Shown: positions 36,566 to 45,890 of the stretch, piece by piece
Layout: each line of letters opens with the position of its first letter
How positions within the stretch are numbered: position 1 is the stretch's first letter
DNA from: Turbatrix aceti
Taxonomy: Eukaryota > Nematoda > Chromadorea > Rhabditida > Panagrolaimidae
Reading direction: 5' to 3'
Assembly: GCA_963969345.1 (NCBI GenBank)
Contig: OZ017768.1
Coordinates: 1,838,573 to 1,902,572, forward strand
Length of the DNA: 64,000 bases
Made by a program: the position numbers and the translations under genes
The notes under the pieces: generated by a model
The model's input: the letters and a program-made list of their open reading frames with translations, nothing else
Database searches by the model: none
Told to the model about the DNA's origin: nothing

Positions 36566-39208
36566 TCATTGCGCAGCGTCGTGATTCCTGATTTCCTTGA
36601 TGGCGACAGAAACCGCTCCAACCGTTTCCTCAATCGTTTTTGACGGTTCTGGCTGCAAAAAAAAACCCTTTGATGATCCAAAAACCCCTCCAAAAAACTC
36701 ACATGCTCACTACCAGTCCAAAAATCGACAAAACCCAGTAACTCGCGTCGAGCCAGCGACCCCAGTGCCGAAGATGGACCTGCCAGGTAGGCAGCGTGCG
36801 TGTAGACAGCCAGCACCTGGCTGTAGATGACAAAATCATTGGCAAAGTAGTCGACCGTCTTTCGACTCGCCAGAGCGTGTTCGATGCAGACGGCCACGTC
36901 TGTGGCCTGGAGGCCCATGGATCGGACGAGAGATCGAGTTGGAGAGTAGATGTTCGACAGAAGGGTGAGCTGCTCGACGGGAGACGCGTTCAGGCAGGCC
37001 ATGACGAAGAGAAGTTTGCCAAAGTTTGTGTAGCCTCCGCCAAACTTTTCGTATTCGTTTAGGAGGTCGTTGAAGCTGAAAAAGCAAAACGTTTTGACCG
37101 ATTACTAAGCAAAAATTTGGTTCCACACTGAAATTTTTATCTCGAAACGAAAAAGCGGTTCCAAAACGAAAATTGGGTTCCGAAACGAAAATTGTGTCCC
37201 GAAACGAGAATCAGGTTTTGCACTCAAAATTTTATCCCAAAACGAAAAACAGCGGTTCCAAAACGAAATTTGTGTCCCAAAACGAAAATCTGGTCTTAAA
37301 GCGAAAATCTGGTTTCACAACGAACATTTGGTCCCGAAACGAAAATCTGGTTCCAAAACGAAAAAAAAACTAAAAATCTAATCCCGAAACGAAAATTGAA
37401 AACCTCTCAAAAAAACTCACAAAGGCAAAAAAGCATCCAATCCCGCCGCAGGTTTCGCAGCCTGGAGCAGAATCTTGCCCTGTCGACCCGCTGGGATGAA
37501 ATAATCCGTCAGGAGTACCGTAACGCATGAATCGACGACAGGATCGGTGTAGACCTCAGGTCCACAGAGAAACACCTCCGCCAGACGAACAATGGAATCA
37601 GAAGGGGATCCAAAGAGAGTCGAAAGCGTTGGCTGACACTTGAAATACGCGACGGAAAAGACCAAAGCGAGACGAACGATTTCGACGTCATCCGGAAGGG
37701 GAAGTCGCTTGTCTTCGATGGCTTCGTAAACCCGTCGAAGAGGCACAAATGTCCAGGAACCATCGGTTGCCGGGTTGATATCGGGCGCAAAGGATGGCTC
37801 GATTTTGCCCGAGGGACCTTGCCTGAAACAAAAAACATGAGTGAAACAACCAAATAATTTCGAATAAAAAATCTCACAGTTCTTCGAGGTAAATCTCCTT
37901 GATCTTGTCCATGTACTGTATCGCGTCTCTGAGAATCTGGGAAACATGAGCAGGCTCCTTGGCAAAAAGCTTGTCGATGTCAATTGTGCGAATCTTGTCG
38001 AAAATAGACAGCCAGGTATTGGCCTGTCTCGGAGCTGACAGACCGTATGACTTCGCCGTGAGATCCATTTGAACGGCGGACTATAAAACAAAAAAAACGA
38101 ACATCAATGGAAAAAGTAACGATGAATTATTTAGAAATATTTCCGTACATTACGTGGTTTTTGACACGAAAAGTTTTGAGTAACACCACACAACGTAAAC
38201 TATGATAAAAAAAAATTTGGAAGTAACAAAAAAGTAAACAAAAAAATAACGACAGATCACTGATATTACCGTAACTGTAGTAACATTTTTCGACTCGAAA
38301 AATTCTGACAATGAGTAAAAAAACAAAGCAATTAACGATAAAAAATTTAAAGGTGATAAAAAAAAGTAACGTCAAATCAGCAATAAATATGTATTACCGT
38401 AACTGTAGTAATGTTTTTCGACACGAAAAGGACTAAAATCACATAAAAACGCCCCAAAGTCGTACAAAAATTCTCTTCAAAAACTCACGGCTGCCAGTCT
38501 GGAGAACTTCTCAGCCTGTTCTGCCGGATTTGCGCCTTCTTCAATGTTGAAAGCTTCAAGCTGTAGCACTTGATCTTCCATCAGCGATTCGTTATCATCC
38601 TTTGGCTTCTGTGTCACTGGTTCTGATTCTGGTTCATGCGGCTTTGGAGCGTCAGTTTTCTTCAGACGACCGGCACGGAACGCTGACACTGAAAAAAAAA
38701 ACAATTTTTATAAAAAATTTTATCACAAAAACAAACCTTTTTTGTCAGACTTTTCCTCCTGAGCAGCGAGATTTTTCCGATTTTTGAGAAATTCGACCAG
38801 TGTGGGATCAAAGCGGGAGATGATCTCCTCCCGGGCCATCACCACTTCTTCAGGCGTCATTTTGGCCAGACGACGGTCGTTTTCGGTCAAAAAGTCGTCG
38901 GAATCCTTCTGAGGCGCCGAAAATCGATCATCGATGGGCTTGCCTTTCTTCTCGGCCATCGCGTAGGCAAACACACTCTTGCCCTTGGTCGGACCAAAGC
39001 TTCCGGCAAGTTTCGCGTCGGAATAGACCGCAGAGAGGTCGAGGATTTCGGGAAAACCGTCATCGGCTGAGAATTCATCAGGTCCGGGCGGGACGAAGGG
39101 AAACACCTTGTCCGGGCAATCGAAGTAGCCGGGGAACTTTTCCCGTACCTCATGTAGCTGGATATCGGGTGTATCAATGTTGAGTGGAAGGCTGGGAATC
39201 GTTGACAT
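36566..39208 (-). CDS. RPAP1: RNA polymerase II-associated protein 1 (RPAP1), shortened
   Basis: RPAP1 links Pol II assembly/nuclear import and Mediator-dependent transcription in other animals. Exons, 5' to 3': 39208-38737, 38688-38489, 38080-37878, 37822-37421, 37075-36703, 36652-36566, joining in phase to 578 residues. Seen: the RPAP1 N-terminal motif at about 104-145 (TPEEVVMAREEIISRFDP then LVEFLKNRK), a preceding KSVFAYAM segment, and a C-terminal half matching the end of animal RPAP1 in order: a SWTFVPLRRVYE stretch, then FFNDLLNEYEKFGGGYTNFG, then a helical tail. The long central HEAT-like part and the usual RPAP1_C motif of the roughly 1400-residue vertebrate proteins are absent or unrecognisable. 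Introns carry local minisatellites. Confidence 0.78.
37130..37400. repeat. Degenerate minisatellite in an RPAP1 intron
   Basis: Roughly 14 copies of a 17-20 bp unit close to TTCCGAAACGAAAATCTGG fill most of the intron between RPAP1 exons 4 and 5. Variation among units (TTCC/TCCC, AAAACG/GAAACG) shows an old array. Confidence 0.75.
38110..38440. repeat. About 125-bp tandem repeats in an RPAP1 intron
   Basis: The segment ATTACCGTAACTGTAGTAA, followed by a TTTTTCGAC(T/A)CGAAAA block, occurs at about 38268 and again at about 38391, with a weaker third copy near 38150. AAGTAAC words interspersed may derive from the GTTACTTTTG family. Confidence 0.6.
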
Positions 39209-40695
39209 GATGATCGAAACGAGCTTCGTTGCTTTGATTACGACAGTGAAAATTTTTTTCGCAAAAAATTTGGCGTTTTTAGGACGTTTTGCCAAAAAAC
39301 CGCGCGCATGCAATATTTGAGGATTCCAATAAATTCTGTTGAAAAACAGAGATTGAATTCTATAAAATTCGGTAAATAAATTATTGGCGCGGCTTCAGAA
39401 CTTGCTCCCATAAGCGCCAGATTTTTACACACTAGCTAAAAGAGTTGTCGAGTCTACTAGCGCCTCGAAACTCGACTCGAAGATTTTCGCGTCGAACCGA
39501 ACAGCTAGATTTTCTCGGCTCGAAGAATTTTGAGTCAAGTCGGTAAATTAATGATTTACTCTTTTTTTTGTACTTGTACATTTACAGAGTTCAAACCCCC
39601 CCCCCCCCGGATCGGGTCGGGGACGGTAGTCGTGGGCAGAAGTAGTCGCGGGCGAAGAAAACTGCTCCCATCGGGGGCAAAAGTCGGCGGGGACGGGGGA
39701 AATTTGGGAAATTTTCGTATTGTGCTCTGTTTTTTGCCTATTTGTGTTGTTTTTGAACGTTTTTTTCGCGTTTAACGCTAATTTTTGCTTATTGTCGGGG
39801 GCGGAATCTGTCGGGGGCGGGGGTTTTACTCCCCGACGGGGGTCACAAATGGTCGGGGGCGGGGGTGGGGGAGCCACCCCCGAGTTCACCCCCGCGGAGA
39901 CGGGGGGAGGGGGCTTCGAACCCTAGTTCACGTTGGCGTAAATATTTCGATATGATTTGAAGATGATCCTCTAGAAAATGAAAAACGCGTGTTCCATGAC
40001 TTCTTTTGTTTGTTCTGTTTGACACGATCGCTTGCGTGTGCGTGTGCGTGCTTCTCGCACCTTTCCGTCCGTTCTTTCCAGGGGATTCCATTTCTATACT
40101 GTGCATTTAATTTTTTGCATACACAACATAATTACAATTATGCATAACATAATTATTATAATTATAATAATGTCAAAAACAGTCAAACGGATCATCATAT
40201 ATTTGTCAGTATTTTTATGAAAAAATCTTATTTTATGAACTCTTGCAAACGTTACCGGGCAAACACACTGACATTGCCCCCTTTTTTATTTGCAACAATA
40301 AATATTGTAAATTTAAATTACATATCTGCCAAAAAAATTTTGTGATCAGTGGATATAGCATAACATTTTAAAGCAAGTTTTTATGGTGACTCCTTTTACT
40401 TTACTTTTACTGTAAAGTAAACTGGGAGGCCGCAAAGTCGTCGGTCCATCGCTCCGTTGCTGTATAATTGTCTGCCATTGCTCAACACCCTCCAGCATCT
40501 TTTTGCACTGTTTTTTTACTTTTTTTCTTACCTCTCTCTTTTCTTTCGACGACTGCATTTTGTTTACCAAAGGTGGAGCGAAACGTGTTGAGTTGATTTT
40601 CGCCCACTGTATTTTTTTCATGACGAACAATATCAAATCTGTCACCATTAATAACTTTTATTTTGTCACACAACAACTACTTTTATCTTTTCAAG
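39209..40695. other. Intergenic region containing a G-rich MITE
   Basis: No coding exon supported. It includes the RPAP1 upstream region and the GC-rich element at 39585-39925. From 40110 to 40170 there is an AT-only patch of ATAATTAT words. Confidence 0.45.
39585..39925 (-). mobile_element. GC-rich hAT-type MITE, copy without target duplication
   Basis: Same family as the element at 44214-44629, in opposite orientation. Both have a terminal TTCGAACC/TTCAAACC block, a poly-C tract, a GATCGGGTCGGGGACGG-like segment, and an internal TTGTGTTGTTTTTGAACG stretch. The right end reads CTTCGAACCCTA, the left end CAGAGTTCAAACC. No matching 8-bp flanks were found, so one end may be eroded. Confidence 0.65.
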
Positions 40696-41549
40696 ATGCA
40701 TGCGTACCCCCATCCAACTCATCCGTTGGGAAGTGCTGCTCCAGGTACACCGCAAAATGAAGACAACTACTTCATCGAATCGCACAATCGCATGTGCCAT
40801 TGCGTAACGCCGCCCGGTGCCGACGCCATAGCCGAAGCTGCCAAAAATTTCCGAAACTCAGGGGTTGCAACGGCAACCGAATCATTTGACTACAATGATC
40901 TTGTGCCGACAACACTGGAACATGCCGGTTAGTTTTGCATTGTTCATGCTTTTTAGATCAAAATAAAGTATGCCTTTATAGACACAAACTGATGGCTTAC
41001 CGTGTACCCGCTGATGTTTTTTTCTTGGTCGGATTGATCAGCAAATAACATGGTTGTTTAACTGTTATCAAGCTCACACTCCGTTGATTTTTTTGCCTGT
41101 GTTGAATAAATGACTGAAATCGTTATTGACCGCAGAAGGCTCGTAAAGAAATTTCGTAATTCTTTTAAGAGCGGAAGAGGGGATAAATAGAAAAAAGATC
41201 AGTCCCCTTACCTTAAGACAAAAAATTACTGCTTTTGCAATGACTTTTTTTTGCTAAATCACAACGCTCATGATAAAATTTAGGTACGCTTAACCGAGAA
41301 AAATGTCCGCAAAATAACGCACCGGTACCGTTACTATTTACCAAAAACAATGATGCAAGATATTTTACCAAAGATGTTGCTTAGTTTGGTAAATAAGCAC
41401 AACATCACACATTTAATTATCATTTAGTTGATATCCTCTCAAAGTACGAGGAGCAAGAAGGGTTTACGGAATGGTATAATTTTGCCAGGAGGCAATCGAT
41501 TGCCAGTGTCGAACCGGCCGACACTGTCGGAAGCCAAACATATTTATGA
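40696..41549 (+). CDS. Small protein of unknown function with a PKA-type site
   Basis: I do not recognise the family. Exons 40696-40927 and 41428-41549 join in phase (G|TT) to 117 residues. The donor is GTTAGT and the acceptor ATCATTTAG. AATAAA lies at 41633-41638, 84 bp after the stop. The protein starts with a Pro/His-rich segment, has a Cys-His-Cys at about residues 31-33, a predicted helix (LEHAVDILSKYEEQEGF) spanning the splice junction, and then ARRQSIAS, a good protein kinase A substrate consensus, near the C-terminus. An RII-like or PKI-like role is not supported by anything else. Reality is supported by splice, frame and polyadenylation signals. Confidence 0.6.
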
Positions 41550-42055
41550 CGGAAACAATATTATAGAAGTCAGAAAAATCTTCGAGACGCAAATTGACGG
41601 TTTTTTATTGACACACCGAAAGCATGTAAATCAATAAATACATGTAGCACAACACAATGTTTAAGTGCACAGGGGAGGGGCGTCAAGTGATACCAGAAAA
41701 AGATAGGCTATACCGCCAACCTCCCATTTTTTTACCCAGTTTGTGGCGGCCAAAAAACAAGAAAAATTTGCCCACATTTTTATCATACTGCAACGATAAA
41801 AAATGGGAGTACGACATCGTGTTCCTCGTCTCCCAAAACCCCTCCAAAATTTTTTTTAGCTTTTTTCCTTTATAGCGAAGCTCGTGGCATCGACTTTTGT
41901 CAAAAACTTCCCGAAGCCACAACTACAGTATCCGTTTTTTTTGAAAATTTGTGTTTGGCGAGAATAGAGGTTTTTAGGGGTGGGGAAATCCTGCAGGATT
42001 CACTGCCTCTTAAGGAATCATGGTCCTGCTGATAGCCGGCGGTATATAAAGGTAA
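41550..42055. other. Intergenic stretch
   Basis: Carries the polyadenylation signal of the upstream small gene. The open frames at 41657-41875 (+) and 41683-41922 (-) are mutual shadows with no support. A plus-strand TATATAAAGG lies at the right end (42042-42051). Confidence 0.45.
42042..42051 (+). promoter_or_regulatory. TATA-like box on the plus strand
   Basis: GGTATATAAAGG is a strong TATA match facing right. The first plus-strand ATG with a longer frame is at 42252 (60 codons). No convincing gene follows, so its use is uncertain. Confidence 0.35.
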
Positions 42056-42253
42056 TTAAAATACAAGCTGCGCAGGACCCAGGTTATACATTATTTGACT
42101 GCGGTGGATACAGCATATTGATCGGCAATCAATAAACATCGATCGACGTAGTTTATGAATGTCAAATTTCTCACCGTAATCAGGCATTAACTCACCAGGA
42201 ACTGGAGCAGTCGGATAATAATACCAAACATTTTGGCAGTCTTGTTGATCCAT
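42056..42253 (-). CDS. Possible 65-residue protein behind a TATA box
   Basis: An ATG at 42253 opens 65 codons containing YYYPTAPVPGELMPDYGEKF and a Cys-rich end. A TATAAAT on the minus strand at about 42331-42337 lies 80 bp upstream. The ATG sits in CCATGG, so the opposite strand also has an ATG at 42252 (60 codons). There is no polyadenylation signal directly downstream and no recognisable family. It could also be part of a spliced gene with the GC-rich frames at 42330-42570. Confidence 0.3.
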   Translation of the reverse strand: MDQQDCQNVWYYYPTAPVPGELMPDYGEKFDIHKLRRSMFIDCRSICCIHRSQIMYNLGPAQLVF

Positions 42254-42329
42254 GGCAACCAGAAAAACAATCCGCGACTTGAGCGGACCAAATCAGCCGT
42301 CTAGATTGAGTCAGTCGCGGCAAATCGGA

Positions 42330-42570
42330 GGATTTATACAGGTGGGCTATCATAGGCGGTGCCAGCATTACCTTTCGTCACCATGTTCGACACCGAGTGC
42401 TGAGGCGTCTGAGAAACTGGCTGTCCCGGTGTAGCGGTCATGTCGGACGTCGGATCGTTTGTCGGCAGCGAGTGTGAACGCGCTAACGGGTGTCGGCACG
42501 CGCGCAAGTGCCGTGTTGGACGGTGGCAGGATCAAAGCCCGCGCGCCGCGGTAGCAGCTCTCTTCCATGT
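42330..42570 (-). other. GC-rich patch with competing open frames
   Basis: Noticeably richer in GC than its surroundings. Two minus-strand frames are open: one of 66 codons from an ATG at 42568, and another that contains MTATPGQPVSQTPQHSV and ends shortly before the TATA box. The base composition resembles the coding exons of this window, but I cannot choose a frame or link it to neighbours. Confidence 0.3.
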
Positions 42571-43098
42571 GTTTGAATGACTATCGTGTTTTTGAACGTA
42601 AATTCATGCTTATAAACACGATCTTGAATTCAAAATTTGATGCTCACAAAAAAATGCAAGTTGGAGTAAAAAATGCGCCGAAGCGAAAAAACATTAAAAA
42701 ATAGGGGTCGTAAACATTTTGTGCTGACAATGTCATACGTCATTGCCTGAGTTTTATTAAAAATGCACCTTGTCGCATACTGTATACAGGGGAGAAACAA
42801 AACGACACAAATACGTGGACTTCGCGAAAAGCGTCGAAGCAAAGAAGAAAAATCGATTCGCGACAAAGCATACTTACTTTTTTTTCGTCGTACTAAAAGC
42901 GTCGCGTAGCCTGCCTAGTTCTAGACTGCTGATAACAACGACCGAGTAAAATAGTGACTTTACAAACACGGAGGATACTGTAGAAAAGACGCCGGAGCGG
43001 AGCATGAGAGAAAGTTAATACAAGGACAACCGATCACGACAGGGAAAGAAAAGCAAAATGAGCTGGTTGAATACCGACAAGGCGACAGGGTCCCCAAT
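42571..43098. other. Intergenic stretch before the MITE cluster
   Basis: No supported gene. At 43058 a short plus-strand frame starts that is cut by the MITE at 43099. Confidence 0.4.
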
Positions 43099-43529
43099 CA
43101 GAGTTGTCGACCGAGCCGAGCATCGAGCCGAGCATTTCGAGCATTCGAGCGAGCCGAGCCGCTCGCTCGAATGCTCGGCTCGAAAAAATCGAGCCGAGCC
43201 GAGCGGCTCAAATGCTCGGCTCGGAGGATTCCGAGCCGAGCCTAAAAAATGACCCAAAAATGACAAAAAAAATTTTTTTTTTATGCCAAAACTATGATAT
43301 TTGTAGTTTATTTACGCTAAATTCCACAATTCCAAACACGTTTTTTGTTATAAAATGGTTTTTGTGTCCCCAAAAATTTTTTTCTAAGCGAAAATTGAGT
43401 GGAAAAAATTGCCATGCTCGGTTCGAGCGAGCCGAGCCGCTCGCTCGAATGCTCGGCTCGGGGGCAACCGAGCCGAGCCGAGCGGCTCGAATGCTCGGCT
43501 CGGTAATTTTGGCTCGGTCGACAACTCTG
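43099..43529. mobile_element. hAT-type MITE (431 bp) with 8-bp target duplication
   Basis: Terminal inverted repeats of 19 bp, CAGAGTTGTCGACCGAGCC and its exact complement, border the element. The flanks are TCCCCAAT at 43091-43098 and 43530-43537. CAGAG ends plus an 8-bp duplication are the signature of hAT transposons. The interior near both ends is packed with GAGCCGAGC/GCTCGGCTCG words forming nested palindromes, and the middle is AT-rich. It is non-coding and must have been moved by a transposase encoded elsewhere. Confidence 0.88.
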
Positions 43530-43801
43530 TCCCCAATCGACGTGATACGGCTTATCTCAACCCGCGCCGGCTCTAATCAACAACAATTTTGATAATAAGC
43601 TTGTTTTGTGATAAAAAGCCGATTCACAGGTTGAGATAAATAGGAGTGCGATTATATGATATAGTTTAGACTGAGCGAAGACTTGCAATTGATCTGATGA
43701 ACATAATGCTTGATTGGGTATTTCATATAATTTTTGTATTCAAACGTAAAAATTTTATTTCTCTTGTTTCAAGACTTTTCGGGGACAGCAGTTCTTTTGG
43801 C

Positions 43802-44106
43802 CAAGGGTGTCAACGGGCCGAATTTTTGTCGGCCCGGGCCGGGCCGGCCCGCCTTTTTACCAAAGGGCAAAATTGAAGCAAAATTTACTAAAATTTTTTC
43901 AATTTGTCGAAAAATATGAGTTGAAAAGGTAAAAATACACGTTGTTATTCATAATGGGGGAGGATTACTCAAAATGAGCAAGTTTTTGGTTCATTTTTGA
44001 CTGTTTTGAATAAATTTTGTTCTAAAATTTTCTTTTTTTTTTAAACCGGGCCGCCGGGCCGGGCCGACTCACCATCAGGCCCGGCCCGGCCCGATTGACA
44101 CCCTTG
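43802..44106. mobile_element. hAT-type MITE (305 bp) with 8-bp target duplication
   Basis: Ends read CAAGGGTGTCAA and TTGACACCCTTG, followed inward by GGGCCG-rich palindromes. Perfect direct repeats CTTTTGGC occur at 43794-43801 and 44107-44114. CA(A)GGGTGTCAA is a frequent hAT MITE terminus. The interior is AT-rich and non-coding. Confidence 0.88.
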
Positions 44107-44213
44107 CTTTTGGCAACTTTTGTAAAACCGTGCTCTTCTCACACATTCCTCCTTTGGTTGGTGCTCTTCTCTCTTTCTCTCCTCTTCTGGCGCCTTTTAC
44201 ATATAGTGCCTTC

Positions 44214-44629
44214 TAGGATTCGAACCCCCCCCCCCCCGCCCCCGCGGGGGATCCCCGCGGGGGTGAAGCCGGGGGTGGCCCCCCGCCCCCGACCATTTGT
44301 GAAGCCCGTCGGGGAGTAAAACCCCCGCCCCCGACAGATTCTGCCCCCGACAATGAGCAAAATTTAGCGTTAAACGCGGAAAAACGTTCAAAAACAACAC
44401 AAATAGGCAAAAACAGAGCAAAATACGAAACATTTGTTCAAAATATGCCTCGGTTTTCGTTTTAAAATTGACACCTTTTTTTCTTCTTTTTCATAGGACT
44501 CGGGGGCAATTACCCCCGTCCCCGCCGACTTCTGCCCCCGTCGGGGGCAGAATTCCCCCGCCCCCGACACCTCTGCCCCCATCTACTTCCGTCCCCGACC
44601 CGATACGGGGGCGGGGGGTTCGAACCCTA
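44214..44629 (+). mobile_element. GC-rich hAT-type MITE (416 bp) with 8-bp target duplication
   Basis: Ends TAGGATTCGAACCCCC and GGGGGTTCGAACCCTA, with flanking direct repeats GTGCCTTC at 44206-44213 and 44630-44637. The TAGGG-type end and 8-bp duplication fit hAT. The interior has many GCCCCCGACA/GGGGGCAG words around a central AT-rich block. The TTCGAACC ends resemble a tRNA B box, but there is no tRNA. A related copy is at 39585-39925. Confidence 0.88.
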
Positions 44630-44670
44630 GTGCCTTCGGTGTTGGTTCTGACGCTGGGATGCGGTGCTTC

Positions 44671-44788
44671 CAGGTTGAGCAAACGAATACTGAACATTTT
44701 TGATCTTGTTCGCGAACGAACACGAACAGAAAAAATAAAATCTGTTCGCCTACCAACACGAACGAATGTAAACGTTCGCTCAACCCTG
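44671..44788. mobile_element. Short MITE-like element (118 bp), no target duplication
   Basis: Ends CAGGTTGAGCAAACGAA and the imperfect complement GTTCGCTCAACCCTG. The interior carries GTTCGCGAACGAACACGAAC words. The terminus style is hAT-like, but the 8-bp flanks (GGTGCTTC and ACCTTTGG) do not match, so this may be an old or deleted copy. Confidence 0.55.
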
Positions 44789-44799
44789 ACCTTTGGGTT

Positions 44800-45890
44800 G
44801 TCTTTTTTTCCATTCTTTAGTTGAAAATTGGTCAGTTATCACCGCGTTAATCATCGTATTCAGTGATAATCTGTCATGGACTTTTTATCACCTGTTGACA
44901 ATAAAAATTTTGTTCCTTGGTGTTTGTTTGCGTCTAAGTAAGTAAGAACGAACAACTGCTATCCTGATCAGTTTTTATTTTTCCAATACGAGGGCAAAAA
45001 AATTTTTGAATCACAAAAAATTTTCAAAATTTTTTCTGCACTGTTGTCGATTCCGAAAAACTTTGGAGTATCTGAAATGAGAAATCAAAAAATTTTGAGC
45101 ATTTTTGTTGTAAAACGATTCAAAAATCATCAATTTGATTTGGTTCGGGCTCTAATATAAATGATAATAATTTCTTCCAAAGGCACATCTTCCGGAGGAA
45201 ATAAAAATTATCTCCTGATGCCAAATCGCAAAACATAATTGCATTTGCAGTGCTGTATTGCATTACACAAAAAAAAGAAGAACAAAAAACAACGATCTTA
45301 CGAAGCATTACACTAATCCGTATCACAAGATCCCAAGCGGACACGCAAATGTCATCGCAAGTATGCGTGCAATTTTGTGGTTTCGAAGCGAAAAAAAGGA
45401 CATCTCTTGAGTTTTATTTCCAACGATACTTTTTTCTCGTTCTTGTTACTATCACGTTTTTTTCGGCAAAAATTTTTCTTCTTACTTGCTTTTTTTAAAT
45501 TTGCATGATTGTGTTTGAAATTTGTTCGTCAAATGATTAGTATCGGTGCGCAGCATCTAGCTTTGTAGTCTCCGCCGCTGGTTGTCGCGTGTCGTTTACC
45601 ATCCGATCTTTGTTTTTACCAATCCTCGTCGTCTTTGTCTGCACTACATTTTTATAATCGATATATACGATAGATACTTTTATATTGTGCGTGCGTTTCA
45701 ACTTTTTGTCTTCTTTTTTTTCTGGTTTGTTAGTATTACGAAGGATTTTGGGATTCTGTGAAGCATGTTTTCCATGCAAAACAATACTCTCGATCAAACC
45801 CGTGCCCGTGCTTTTTTTGCCACCGTTGCGCCCCGTCTTACTGAGTCTCGCGTTCGTTTTTGACTGTTTTTGAGGTGTTTATTATAAAAA
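44800..45890. other. Upstream region of CUL3
   Basis: AT-rich, no supported exon. Open frames at 45120-45344 (-), 45250-45498 (+) and 45537-45797 (-) are unrecognised. An in-frame stop lies immediately upstream of the CUL3 ATG. Confidence 0.45.

Noticed and set aside
44214..44629. tRNA-like B box (GGTTCGAACC) suggesting a tRNA or SINE
   Set aside because: No cloverleaf or A box. The motif is simply the inverted-repeat terminus of a MITE with an 8-bp target duplication.
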